Shown: positions 35,043 through 47,352, counted from the first letter of the stretch. The stretch: DNA of 64,000 nt from Paracentrotus lividus (GCA_940671915.1 CALNVZ010002100.1:6897956-6961955); one strand, 5' to 3'. Translations and numbers: made by a program. The notes: generated by a model from the letters alone, not told the origin.

Positions 35043-36110
35043 CAGACAATATAAACCCCTAACAAAAAGTTTTGCAAAATCGACTTTGGGCAATGATAAC
35101 TTTTACTATTGGAAAGATAATTTATTCCCCTTTTTATTGATATCCTATTTGTAATGATTGTGTCATGTTTAAATGCACAGAATATCAGAATATGGAGAAA
35201 AGTAAAAAGACAAATGTTGCAAAATGCATTTTTATTGATCAAATGGACTTTGGAATCCCAACTTTAGGCCCTGGTAACTTTTGGGGTATTTTATAATTTG
35301 TATTGAATTTTATACCATTCTCAAGCTCATTTATTCTTCTTTTCATTGATACCCTAATTGTAACAACATTGTTGTTCTTGTATGCACAGATCACCTGAAG
35401 CTTAGGACAAGTCAGAAGTCAAATGTTGCAAATTGAATGCCTATTGTGAGTGTTATTGTCTGTTGCGAGTTACTCAATTTGAGCAATAACAATGCATTTT
35501 GCAACTTTTCACTTTTTACTTTGCTATATATTCATGAATTATGTGCATTCAAACATGATTTTACCATTGCAAATAGGGTATCAATAAAAAGAAGAATAAA
35601 TGAACTTTCCAATGCTATAAAAATTTATAGTGATAAAAACCCACATTAAAATGTATCAAGGTTCAAAGTTGTGTTACAGAATATTCAAACTGAACGCTTT
35701 GTCTTGCATTCAGGGAGTATTCAGGGGTTGTGTGGACCCGGGCATGACATATCCATGACAAATTAGGTATCAATTAAAAGAGGAATAACTGAACTTGACA
35801 ATGGTCAAAATTGAATAAAAATTATAAATTACCCCAAAAGTTATTAGGATCTAAAGTGGAGTTGTGGAACTTCAATGTGATCAATAAAAGTGCATTTTAC
35901 AACATTTGACTTTTTACTTTTCTCCATATTCTGATATTCTGTTCATTGAAGCATGACACAATCATTACAAATAAGATATCAATAAAAAAGTGAATAAATT
36001 ATCTTTCCAATGGTACGAATATCAGGAATAACTAAAGCGCACCTCAAAAGTTATCATGGCCCAAAGTCGATTTGCGGAACTTTTTGGGAGGGGTTTAGTA
36101 AAATGTAATG
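35043..36110. mobile_element. 1.07-kb nested palindromic (fold-back) element
   Basis: The left end AAACCCCTAACAAAAAGTTT, then ATCGACTTTGGGC, is mirrored by GCCCAAAGTCGATT and AACTTTTTGGGAGGGGTTTA on the right. The interior has about four units of 190-230 bp: two in one orientation (TTTATTGATATCC, ATGCACAGA, AAGTAAAAAGACAAATGTTGC) and two inverted (GCAAC-TT-ACTTTTTACTTT, ATTCATGAA, GGTATCAATAAAAAG). No transposase frame. Confidence 0.8.
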
Positions 36111-37038
36111 AAGGTCTTACAGAGTTGTACACCTCTTTTCAGTAATAATGAAATATAATTGCAATTAGTCTAATGTACAGCATTGTTATGCAAGAATTGA
36201 CTTGGTCAATCAACATCAGTCTTGTCCCTATTTCAGAATTTGTAACTATTTATGGTATCTGGTGTGGGTCAATGTGAATGTTTTGCGAATCGGGATTTGG
36301 GAAAGTCCAACAGTCGTTATTTACTGTATTTTTTGTATGCAACAGAAACCTTTTTTTTTGCATTAGAAATGACTGTTGGATTAACGTTGGATTTACTAAT
36401 CCCTCTCCCATAAAGTCAATGGTATAATAGGAGGGGATTAGTAAATCTGTTATTCCTACGAAGTGAGTTGCCTGTAGTGGAACGAGGGTTTACCCTTTAG
36501 TAAGTTAGAGCGAATAATTTAACTTATTCTAAAAGGAAGAACAAAGGCAAAAAGTGTAGGAGTTTTAATTTATAGCGCTAAGTATTGTAACATGAGTTTT
36601 ATATGTTCAGAATCAAAATCATTGCCAAATAATGCATATTGTACAGTCAGTAAGATTAAAAATAAGGGAATATTTTTGAAAATATTGGGTATAAGCCTTG
36701 CTATTGCAACCCTGTTTGATACTTGCATGAAAGTATGATCATGTGTCTGTATATTTAAATTACAATAGATAAAGAGAAAATACAAAAGGCCACTTAGTGA
36801 GCTGTAAATAGAAATTTATAGAGTACATTCAATTGAAAGATTTGAACAAGATCACATTTTAATTGTTCATCTTTCACATCATGTTATTTCATGTTCAATC
36901 TTTCAGAATTGAAGTGTTAAGGAGTTATACTATTTAATAGCAGATCCATTATGCCATTGAATTTTGTCCTTTTGTTCATTGCAAAATTTGTCTATTTTTA
37001 AAAGCTCTATTTCATGCTGAATTTCTGCCCCATTGTAT
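36111..37038. other. Intergenic, no gene recognised
   Basis: AT-rich. GGGATTTGGGAAAGTCCAACAG at 36292 and CTGTTGGATTAACGTTGGAT with TTACTAATCCC near 36371 suggest a further small inverted element (about 36290-36400). The minus frame 36570-36785 has no motif. Confidence 0.4.
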
Positions 37039-37131
37039 GTTAACCAATTGATAACTGAGCCTGAATATATTCGGGCTAAGGTCTATGGGAAATGTGTGTT
37101 GTACCCAAATCAGCTCGTCTCCAACAGGTTA
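37039..37131 (-). mobile_element. TTTAACC MITE, inverted copy
   Basis: Reverse complement of the 12773 element: it starts GTTAACCAATTGATAACTGA, then GCCTGAATATATTCGGGCT, GTCTATGGGAAATGTGTGTT and CAGCTCGTCTCCAACAGGTT. Confidence 0.75.
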
Positions 37132-37678
37132 GGCTTTATACAACTTTATTCTTATAGCAATGTTTCATCTCCTGTCTTTTGGTTCATTTATTGTAATAGT
37201 TATATTGCTTGACAATCAATTAACCTATTATTCTGGATGCTGCCAATTATTACTTTTGATTTTTAAATACTGCACATCCCCTTTTAACCCACAAACCGTG
37301 ACATTCAAATATAACATGATAAAAATGGTCATCTCCTTTCTATCATTACCGCTGCTATGTCTTCGTTTTAGTGGTGAGCTTGTGGTCTGTGTAAGCAGTA
37401 GCGATACCACTTACAAGAAAAATATTTTTATTGAATGGATAAATATTTGAACATCTGACCGCAGATACAAAAGGAGAGAAAAGTAGTGCTCTTTTGCCTT
37501 CAATTATATCATATTGATTCCTCAAAAACTCCTGTATCAATGTGCCACATTATCTGGGCAATTTATTATTGATTCTTTGCCAAAATGGAAAACAAAGTAG
37601 TTGGGAAGTGGTGTTTGCAATTGATCGTGTAATGAAAGAATGCAAATGTAGAGACAATAGGGATTTGTGTATGCTTAA

Positions 37679-38174
37679 TACAGTCTACTCCTATTATAAT
37701 TAGAACATACTTGAGATTTTCATATTACAAGGCAGTTCCCCCAGTCCCAATTTCAAACATTTGCACATGTCTCTATGGCCCGTATTCTCAAAGGCCACCT
37801 AACTTTAAGCCTGGCTTAAATCTGTTGTTTAACTATGGCCTGCTAAAAGGGACTCAATCCCAAAAGTAGATTTTGAAGTCATCATAATTTTTGGTAGTGA
37901 AACCTTAAAAAAAAAAAAACTGCTTGGGAATTATAAGTACAAAAGTTTCCCTTACAATTAAAACACAATTCCAGAATGCAGTGAAGGTGATAGGAAAATA
38001 CAACATACACAAATTGATTCCCTTTTAGCAAGCCATAGTTAAATCACAGATTTAAGCCAGGCTTAAAGTTAGGCTTTTGAGAATACGGGCCATGTGTTCA
38101 GTATAATAAGATTTCATTATAAAGAGGGAGTTGGCTTGGTCCTGAGTACCTCATTATAACAAGTGTGGACTGTA
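37679..38174. mobile_element. TACAGTC-ended element split by a nested insertion
   Basis: The left end TACAGTCTACTCCTATTATA and the right end TTATAACAAGTGTGGACTGTA are inverted repeats. The pair encloses the separate element at 37775-38093, so the original element was about 180 bp before insertion. A related uninterrupted copy is at 44572-44737. Confidence 0.75.
37775..38093. mobile_element. GGCCCGTATTCTC MITE, nested in the 37679 element
   Basis: Terminal inverted repeats ATGGCCCGTATTCTCAAA and TTTGAGAATACGGGCCAT. The arms continue with ACTTTAAGCCTGGCTTAAAT and GTTTAACTATGGC, matched by GCCATAGTTAAAT and TTTAAGCCAGGCTTAAAGT. 319 bp, non-coding. Confidence 0.85.
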
Positions 38175-41100
38175 GAAAGGTTTAAGAGGATGTCATCTGT
38201 GGAAAGCTAGAAAGGGCTTTAACTCTGTATTAGTGTAATGAGTTAACAGCCTTCTTGCTGTAAAGATGCAATACGTGAATGTGAATGAAAGATTGGTCGA
38301 GTCAAAGAAACATGAATGTGATTTTGATAAGTGGCTTCCATGCAAACAAAGCTATTTAGTTTGGAAATTTATGTTGGAGAAATGCCTTGAATTGGAAAAT
38401 ATGTTGCAGTTAATATTGTAACTATATACCTTGTATAAATTAACTTTATGATGTAAATACATATCTCATGCTATGAGTCTGTAAAATCTTGCTAATGTAT
38501 ATATTCATTGCTTCTTCTGTGGTATATGCTATATCATTTGGGTGCACATTATTCATGAAGGAAGCCAGATTGTATGTTGATGAGCTGGGGAAGAAAATAG
38601 TGAGGTGTTTCTCAAATGAATAACTCGTTTTGTTTACCATTGTATGAGTAAAGTTTATTCAATTTGTAGTACCATACATGTAGTTTTTAATTTGTTCAAT
38701 ATACCTCAAACATAATCACATTATCTTGTGTAGTTGCAAGTTGTAGATAGAAGAAGACTTTTCCTTATACATTAATCACTTTTCAAAATGTATTTTTTTC
38801 CTTGTCCTGTTAACTGTAATTTTGTCAACTTGAAAAGACTGTATGGATTGATTATTGCTTATTTTTGTACTAATTGATTTAAATATATGAGGGTACTGCA
38901 GAAAGCACCTGGGAGATCATATGGGAATTGGTTCGTGAGAGTAGGAATTATGTTGCTTCTAAAAGATTTCATCATAAACTGTTCATTTACTCTCTAAATT
39001 ATTAAGCCTACCCCAGAAATCAAACAGTTAAAGTGTTTACGGTACCATAAATATTCTAATGAATTGATAACTTTTAATTTTACCTCTCTGACAGCTGACT
39101 ATGGGTAAAATCAATTCAACTTGCTCATATGCAACTTGTTTAGTTTTTTGTTATGAGTGTTGTTATTGTACAATATTGATTTTTAAAATAAATTGGCACA
39201 CAAACATGCTCTTTTATGTAAAAATAGATCAGTGGTAGATTGGCTTATATGGTTATGGTCAAAGGTCAATAATAATTGAGATATATGCTGGGAAAAATTA
39301 TCATCAAAGTTAAGTTATTTATATACCTGTATATTAGCAACGTAGTTGAATGTATTCTTCTATCATCTCGGTCTAACATTTAACATAACATGTTAATGGT
39401 TTATTTTCTCTTTTTTTTTAAAGCCTGTATATTGTCTGCATTTATGGCTTTCTGTGTGCTTTTCCCTCTTTTTGTCTATAGACATTTTGGAATGTATAGG
39501 ATATTGATCTTTATGTATATCTACTTCATGATAAGAAATCAGATACCAACTTGGACAAGTAGTATTTTTTTTTTTAAATATGTTGATATATGCATCTGAT
39601 ATTTGATTACCCTATTCTAGACATTTTTCAGATACCTAACAGATCTCTCGGTTGTTTTTAATGAATCCTGCATATTTGTTATCTTTATTATTTATTAAGG
39701 AACACAATGCAATAAGGTTTTTCACATTTGTTGTCTAGTTTATAGAGGCTTTTTCCCCATGAAAGTCTGTAATAAGTTTTGATTACAGACTGTTATTTAC
39801 ATGCTAATAGGATTTTCTTTTAGTACAGTCATTTTTTTTCATGCCAGAGAGCCCTCAGAAATGTCAAGAAAGAATTGTCGAAATATTATTTTGATATATA
39901 TCTGAAGAATTTTTGTTATGATGCATGGGTTAGACTGAAAGAATGTTTGATTATTGGATTTGTTACTGTCACTCTATATTATGATCAAATAAAATTTGCT
40001 TTTCAATTATCTTCGCTATTCATGCAGCTAGATTTTCAGCAATAACAAATTGCAATATGATTTCATTCCTCAATTCTTCCTTACCTCCCAACTTCTGTTT
40101 GATCTATATTGCAAAAATAGATTACAAATTTGTTTTGTTTCCTTACAGTATCACCATATCTGTAGAATAGAATATAGATCTGTAAAATGAAAATAGAAAA
40201 CAGTAAACACATTTTCTTGAATAAATATAGAGTTTAAATAAATTTCACCTTTTCTTTAAATCCTGACTCCCTATTGCATATCCACAGCAGATCATGATAC
40301 CTAATACAAGCTATAGCATTATGCCCTTGTTCATTTCTTCTGTGATGGTTAAGAGCTATAAGGAACTATATCTTTTGAGAATCATAAGGGTGCTATCTCA
40401 ATAGATATTAATATCATTTTCAGCTCTCAGCATATCATATAGACTCACTTGCACTATTAGTGCCCTGAAAATTATATATGTTGTATACCATTAGTGCAAT
40501 ATGATACATGCATTTACGGTTCTTTCTTTGAAATGCATGATTGGACAGATTTCTAGTTAGTCGCTGATTGAATTGCACACCACTGTACCATGTTATGAAC
40601 GCAAATTGATTTTCACCACTGTGCTACAATTCATTTACGAATCCATTCTTACCAAAAATATATCCTTGGAATTGTACGAAAATAGTCACATTTTAAACTG
40701 ATCCACATAACAAACCCGAAACAAAGCTAATTTCTCATATAGCGTTTACAACATGATCGCACGCTGATTCATCCCATCATGCATTGCAATGAAAGGCCTT
40801 TGAATACACGTATTCAGTGTTCATTTGCTGAAGACCACCGTATACACACACTGCCATACGTTCTACAGGGTTTATGGATATTCAAGCTTGCAATGGGAAT
40901 AAAGACCATCTGAGGCAAATAAATTAGAAGGTATCCTCATATATGACTTTCTCTCATCTCATCAAACAGTAATTAGATTGTGTCTATTGGGCCAACTTAA
41001 TTCCTCTGTTCGGGCTGGGAAGACTCGCAGTGGGATGTTCTTTCACATATTTTCTAAAATAGTGTCGCTATCATTTATTTTATTATACCCTCTGCTCTCA

Positions 41101-42548
41101 TCAACTTTCCATTGGCTGATTTTATTTCTTCCCAATCTTCTTTATGTTCTCTCTACTACTTTCGTTGTGCAGATATCTATTCTTTATTCTTCTTTGAAAT
41201 TTTTATTTTCTCACCTTCTTCTAATCAGCCATCCTCATTTTACCTTTATCTCTTGTGCGAGGACGATCGAGCGAAATAGCGTAAATTGGTTCATTCTTGC
41301 GCCGCTGCAACAAGCATTATTTGATTATAGCCGTCTTCCGATTGGCTAGTTATCACTGTTTGGAGGGCCTGTGGGATTAAATTGACCTCAAGCGGAAAAT
41401 GTCTGCCTATATGTCTAAATGGGTAGTATTTCCTATCCCCTTCCGGAAAGTTCTCAAATTTACAATATTCTATCAATTTTGTCATATTTATTTGATAACA
41501 CAGACAGTAGGACATATCATGAATCCAGTCATCGTAGGAATGCCTACAGAACATTGAACTCACATCCATTCAAAATTGAAATTGTCCATTCTAGAAAATT
41601 TGACATGCAAAAATGCTGTTTAATTTTGTCAACAAACAACCTGACAAAAGAATAACATTTTGGTTATTTTGTTAATAGTTGTTGTTGTTTTGGCAAAAGG
41701 GCAATGAACTTTCTACCTAATATGAGGTTTTGAATAAATAAAAAGGAGAAAATGTATTTTATAAAAAATAAAAAAATCCTCTAAATGTTTGTGGTTATCC
41801 TAGTGTTCCAGCTCACCCAGTTTAAAGTTACATTTATAGCAATTGTTCTTTGGAATGCGGCTGGAAACTGAATTTTCTTTCATGATTCTTTCTGCATGAC
41901 TCTCTTTAGAGAAAACATTTAACAGTATAATTCTACATGTTAAAACGTTGTTGTTTTTTTTTTTGTATTGTGAAGCAGATTTCATGCAGAATGGAAATAA
42001 TCATCCTATCAAGTAATTCTATAAATCCTATAAATAAATTCATAATCAAAGGATTGTTCACAAAACATGGTCCTCCAGATATTGACAAAAACGACAACTC
42101 TGTAGTAGAAATCACTTTAAATGTAAATGAAAGAAAATACATAGAGCTCTATACATACAAACCTTTGCGTATTACCGGTATTCACTGATCTCTGTAATTC
42201 TAGTATAAATGTTAATGTACTCCAGTAGGAATCTCTTTGCATTGTAATGTTTATTTCTTTATGCGGTTTATCCTCTCATCGCTGAGAGGGGCTTAAGAGA
42301 AGATATTTTGACATTAAGTCGCCTAATCTTGGATTAATCCATGGCCCTGGAATATTCTGCCATTCTTTGGCAAAAGGAAGCAAGTGACAGATCTTGAAAA
42401 ATAGGAAAATGCATCCCATTATTTACACCGAGGTTGAAGCAATATCATAATGCCGTTATTTCTTTGCTTGATGAATGTAAGTTTGGGGGTGAAGAAGAGT
42501 ACATGTATACATGGTAAAATATTAAAACATCAGTTAATACATTTTTTT
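38175..42548. other. 4.4 kb intergenic, no gene recognised
   Basis: AT-rich. I checked the larger frames (38446-38640 minus, 39390-39599, 40978-41349, 41291-41569 minus, 41937-42188) and found no known motif or good splice context. The sequence near 40970-41350 is slightly GC-richer but its peptide is hydrophobic without features. Confidence 0.45.
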
Positions 42549-42977
42549 GATATGTCGGTATATTCCCACTTGGTCTAAACTCACTTTGAGTTATGCACAT
42601 TTGGTATCATCTCACATGGTGTAATTCCATTTTTGTCTGCATCCAGTTAATCAAGTTATCTTTTGGTCTAATTGCCACTTTGCCTCTTACCATTTTGTCT
42701 AATGTTTACTTGGTCTAACACCACTTTCCAATTACGGTAGCAAACTGGTAATGTAATTATTCATTTCGGAATTAGACAAGAAAGCAAGTATAGACCCAAC
42801 GGTAATGAGACGGATTGGCAACTAGACCAAGTGGTCATTAGACCAAATGAGAATTAGACCAAGTACATATCAGACCAACAGGAAATTAGTCCAAATTGTT
42901 AGTAGACCAAATGGGCTCAGCCCATGTGGTATTTGACAATCAGAAAACTAGACCAAGTAGATATAAACCGATATGTC
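42549..42977. mobile_element. Fold-back element built from TAGACCAAGT repeats
   Basis: The left half carries repeated TTGGTCTAA / TTTTGTCTAAT phrases. The right half carries six or more TAGACCAA-GT/AT phrases. The outer ends ATATGTCGGTATAT and ATATAAACCGATATG are inverted. Near the right end is the short palindrome ATGGGCTCAGCCCAT. A related piece lies at 61230-61380. Confidence 0.75.
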
Positions 42978-43906
42978 ACTTGCTTCCTTTTGTCATTGAA
43001 GCAAGGCAGTATTGTATTGTAGAATGGCAGAGAAGCAGAAGGATATTAGATACAGTATTAGCATTCTTCTTGCACTCAACAGATTATATGAATGTAGAAA
43101 GTGATATTTAGAGTAAAAAATCAGAAATTGCATCAATCATGTTTTTCTGAATCAACTCAAATGTTTATGTGATGGTTTTCGCTAACAAAGGATATATATT
43201 AATTTTATTCTTACTAAGAATGTGGTCATTGTAATTGTTTTCATGTGTAGTAAAAAAAAAAATTCTATCAAGTTGTGAGAAAATTCCAGATTTAGCATCT
43301 TGCAAATAAAATGTCACTAATTTTTGCCATCATCTTTGTTGTATTATTTTATCTGTGGTATTCATATTTAATGATAAATTATAAATGCTTTTCACATTCT
43401 TGTTTTCCATTCGTATAAATAACTCATTGTTTGTAGAACTATATTTTATTTACGGTGTCTGTATATTTTAAGAACAGGCTATAGAGTTAACCTGTTTCAT
43501 CTACATGTACAAGAGCATTAATTTGATAAGTGCAAATGAAGACTATTTTGACATTCCTGTTTCTTTTTTAAGTTGCTACAAATTCATATAGGTATATATT
43601 GCATTATTACGGTAAATGTTGAATGTATTTATTTGATTAGGTACAAATGTATATGGGTAATTATATGAATGGCAGTAAATCGCATGCCAAATGTATGTGG
43701 TTAAGCTACATGTATGATGAATGCTTGAATTTAATTGTCATTTTGTGAAATGTAAGTACGGAAGAGGAGTCTAGTTTTTGAATATTAAAATGCACTTGGG
43801 CTATAATAAAGGGGGAAAACTAATGGAAAATAAGTGTTTTGTGTCTTTCTTAAAATTGTAGAGATTAATATGAAGTATGGCAGTACAGAAGTAGTAGTAT
43901 GAATGG
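42978..43906. other. Intergenic, no gene seen
   Basis: AT-rich with one A-run (43252-43261). Nothing recognisable. Confidence 0.45.
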
Positions 43907-44111
43907 TTGATTTCAAGTTTGGTCTTGGTGCAGGAAGCACATTAGATTAGCTCCAACACCTAATCTGAGTTTTTTTTTTTTTTTTTGAATCAGATTACTG
44001 ATAGCTCAACACCAAGTAAGACTTGTCCCAAAACAAGTCTTATTTTTATTTTGATGTAAAAAATCTGCCCAAAACCAATACTAAAAGGTCAACACCAAAC
44101 TTGAAATCACC
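43907..44111. mobile_element. Inverted-repeat element with GATTTCAAGTTTGG ends
   Basis: The left end TTGATTTCAAGTTTGGTC is mirrored by CAACACCAAACTTGAAATCA. The interior has a T-run and the small hairpin AAGACTTGTCCCAAAACAAG-TCTT. About 205 bp. Confidence 0.7.
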
Positions 44112-44132
44112 CAATATCTTTGTACTCATTGT

Positions 44133-44340
44133 TATACTGTATAAGCCAATATTTTCGCGTCCAGATATTTTCGTGATTTTGGACTAGTTGGGGAAATTCG
44201 CGAGAGCAAAATTTCACGATTTTGGTGATGAATTAATTACTATAAATAGCCTTGTACTGAAGAGGAAATTTTCGCGATGACCGACTCGCAAAATTTGTGA
44301 AAATTAAGTCACCGCGAAAATAACCACTTGTACAGTAATA
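44133..44340. mobile_element. MITE with TACTGTATAAG...ATTTTCGCG ends
   Basis: The left end TTATACTGTATAAG and AATATTTTCGCG are mirrored by CGCGAAAATAACCACTTGTA and CAGTAATA. Several ATTTTCG / CGCGAAAAT repeats lie inside. About 208 bp. Confidence 0.8.
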
Positions 44341-44571
44341 TAATACCTCTTGTTCAAGAAATGAGACAAACAACCATGAATCCATTACAATTGACTTTAT
44401 AACTGAACAAATACAAGTTTTTACCACATATAGAAAATAAAAAATTAGTCTTGATATACTATATTTCATATAGAGCATATTACATATTTACATATCAACC
44501 TTTGACTACTATCATTGGACCTAGAGCATATCCTGATATTTCTCCTTGTCATTGGATAATAGCATCTTCTA

Positions 44572-44737
44572 AATTACAGTCCACCCCTGTTATTACAAGC
44601 ATGGTTGCAAGATTTCATTCGTGTAGAAATTCTCTTGAAACTAATTTGCAAATTATGTGTTTGCTAAAAAAAAAAATACAACAAAACAAAACATTTTGCA
44701 AGAACAAGGCAAAAATAAGAGTGGACTGTATATTTTT
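44572..44737. mobile_element. TACAGTC-ended element, second copy
   Basis: Starts TTACAGTCCACCCCTGTTAT and ends AATAAGAGTGGACTGTATA. Same family as the split element at 37679. Both carry the ACTCCTRTTAT motif next to TACAGTC. Confidence 0.7.
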
Positions 44738-45905
44738 TAGCTAGACTTTACATACATACATTTTTGTATTACAAAGCGATTACAGACACACATTACAACA
44801 TTAAACATTACTAAGAGCAGCTTTTCTGATTGCATTGTTTCATGTTTCCATCAAAATTGCCTTTGATATACCTTGTAATTTGTCACGTATTTTAAAAGGA
44901 ACCTCCAAATTTGTTTATTTTACCTCCATGGACAAAAAAAAAACAACCCAATAAGGAACAATCAAAGACATTACTCATGGAATTATCCATGAACATTAAA
45001 ACATTTGGACCAAAAAGAAGAAGTATTTTACTTGCATAACATGATATACATGTATAAAGTTCAATTTAAAAAAATTAACCATTTCAAAGTTAATTCAGGA
45101 CATTATCATATATCTATTCAGAATTTTTAAATTAATAAAATGAATTACCATTCATTGTCTAGACAATATTTTCATTTTTAAAGGGATGCAGTAACATTGA
45201 ATGATATTTAAATCACATTTATTTGATTTAGCTTATTTTCCCAACATAATTATAAACACTTAGGTCAGTCTGGTATCTCTTCAAAATTGCAAGCTAATTG
45301 CTTGCAATACCTTCGAGATATCAATGATTTCATACTCAAAATTTATAAACCAACACCGGATGGTTTATAAAACCATGTGCTTTTCCACACACCCATTTTC
45401 TGTTGTATAGTCCCCCGTCCCTAGCGGCCTGGTGAACTATCAGCAGAGGGTACTGGTGTTCGGCTGTATGCTTGGCATTGTTTGTTACACTGTTTTAAGG
45501 TAGTAAATGACTTCCATTTGATCTGAAACTTTCAGTAGTTTGCTTTTAATGTTGGAACAATATAATTTTATTAATCTTGATATAACTGTTCTTGTTTTTG
45601 AAAGTTACTAAATCCCTTTAATGAAATCTAGTGAAAAAAAAATAAAAAATTGAAAGAAAAACTACCATTCAACAGTTGCTCCCACAATAGTAAATTGATT
45701 TGTAATACTGGTACAAGGTCCATCTCCAACAATCTAGTCAAAAAACCTAGGACAATCTAGCATATAATTACTTCTATTTGTTTACTAATGGAAACAAAAA
45801 TAACTTCAACGTAGTAAGGTTTAATATTAGTTCATATACAAAATTAATATGTAAATACAGTTTATTGCACATTCTTCAGAACATATAACTCTTGTACATA
45901 CAAGT
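44738..45905. other. Intergenic, no gene recognised
   Basis: AT-rich. A slightly GC-richer patch at 45405-45490 (CCCCCGTCCCTAGCGGCC) has no coding signal I can support. Confidence 0.45.
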
Positions 45906-45966
45906 TTAACAAATTTCCAACCTGCATACTCAGAAATATTGAGTATCCGGGTTGGAAATTTGTTAA
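45906..45966. repeat. Compact hairpin, 27-bp stem
   Basis: TTAACAAATTTCCAACCTGC-ATACTCA is followed after about 7 nt by TTGAGTAT and CCGGGTTGGAAATTTGTTAA. The stem has two mismatches. It could be a tiny palindromic repeat or a transcribed hairpin. No other support. Confidence 0.6.
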
Positions 45967-46232
45967 CCTAACCTAATTTGACAATGGGAACAGTATATGC
46001 CGCATCAACTATCAAATATAGCGTAATATAAACAGTATGAAATTGAAAATCGGTATGAAGCTGAAGTTGTTAGAAAGGTTTTATTTTCCAACACTTTTAC
46101 TTCAGTACAGTTCACTCTTGTCAATACTCCTACCCTATCTCTGATATTCCTTCAAACCCCTCTCCATTACCCTCTTGACTAACTGCCCTCCTTGTGATAA
46201 GTAGATGAATATATTTCATAGTATACATATAC

Positions 46233-46739
46233 AGGTATAGTAAATAGTGGTAGTATTTTACGAGCTGTGATTGGTTGAAAGGGTGTCACGTGTCGTTCAA
46301 CATTCTGGTATGTTGAACGCTTTTTTGTTATGTTGAACGGTTTTATCCTGTGTTAAAATGAATGGCGAAATCGACTGCTCTGTTGCGCTAGCGCGTAATA
46401 ACAGTAAAATGGTGCGCACAACAATAGATACGCGGAGCAACAATATACGCCACAATAGCTTAATTAGCACCAAAAGTTTGGCAAACATTGGCAAAGATAA
46501 AACCAGATTAGGCAAGGTCAAATATCTAGGGGTCTATTTACTATAATAAATAGTGCATGCTCTATTAATGCAACATTACTAACTACGTGAACTCTAAATA
46601 CTAAATTATCCCTCGTGCACATCTATTTCAACTCGGCCTACGGCCTCGGTGAAATAAATATGCCCTTGGGATAATTTAGTATTTGTCGTGCACATAATCT
46701 AGTATGTTGCATGGTAGAGCATGCACTATTTATATAATA
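46233..46739. mobile_element. Palindromic element(s) with AAATAGTGCATGCTC arms
   Basis: 46545-46734 is a long inverted repeat. ATAAATAGTGCATGCTCTA, GCAACAT and TAAATTATCCC are mirrored by GGGATAATTTAGTATTTG, ATGTTGCAT and TAGAGCATGCACTATTTAT. The centre is CTCGGCCTACGGCCTCGG. The stretch 46233-46540 starts with a related AGTAAATAGTGGTAG and holds repeated TGTTGAACG. The two parts may be one element. The frame 46358-46546 has no recognisable domain. Confidence 0.65.
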
Positions 46740-46920
46740 TTCATGAGGAGCCATTGTTCCTTCCTTCTTTTCTTTTTGTACATACCTGTATATCTGTATT
46801 GCCCTCTTGGTCAAAGTAATAGAAGCCTCTATTTCTCTGGACCTAAGCCTTGGAACAGCCTTCCAAAATATATTCCAAAAGCTGACCTCTTTTCCTATGT
46901 CAACTGAAAGACCGTCTAAA
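46740..46920 (+). pseudogene. Fragment of a non-LTR retrotransposon reverse-transcriptase ORF, C-terminal end
   Basis: From about 46785 the plus-strand frame reads LGQSNRSLYFSGPKPWNSLP and then KYIPKADLFSYVN before a stop at 46905-46907. The G-P-K-x-W-N-S-L-P signature followed by a short Phe-containing helix is typical of the end of ORF2 in CR1/Jockey-like elements. There is no catalytic domain in the vicinity, so this is a short dead remnant. Confidence 0.5.
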
Positions 46921-47262
46921 CATCTGTAATAATATCTATTTTCTTAGGGTCATCATCAATAGAATAATCATTTCTATCTATAAGAATAATGGAATAGGAC
47001 CCTTCTTAATTGAAGCACTGACTGGAGATGATGTCATTTTTAGACAAAACTTTTAGACCCAATTTCCCATGATCACCCAAACAGAGGAGGATAAGAATGA
47101 TAATAATAATGTGATTTGTATTGTGCCAAATCCATTCTGTAGAGATTACCCCAGTCATCAGGATTAATCCTAGTTGGCCTTTTGACCAGTCGGATATACC
47201 AGCTGCAGATCAATACATGAACTGATCATCATCATGTTCTTTCTTATCATCTGGCTACTATA

Positions 47263-47352
47263 CTAATGTTGGAGTTGCCTTATAGCACCTGGTTTGAGAA
47301 AGGTACCCAACATTGCTCCTTGACTGGCTGCAGCGATGTCTGCTGTCACCAA
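47263..47352 (-). pseudogene. Decayed duplicate of the UBXN6 last exon
   Basis: In reverse complement the frame reads LVTADIAAASQGAMLGTFLK then PGAIRQLQH and a TAG (47263-47265). The true last exon has VMADIAAANQGTIQVTYLK PDAMGQLQAL. The flanking 3' sequence is also similar. The beginning of the exon (APAAVINFSWDAE) and a clear acceptor are missing, and in-frame TGA codons lie just upstream. It is probably a non-functional tandem copy about 140 bp downstream of the gene's stop. Confidence 0.65.

Noticed and set aside
42549-42977. CRISPR-like spaced direct repeats
   Set aside because: The repeats are degenerate, change orientation in the middle and have irregular spacing, and the surroundings are clearly animal DNA with spliced genes. 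A fold-back transposon fits better.
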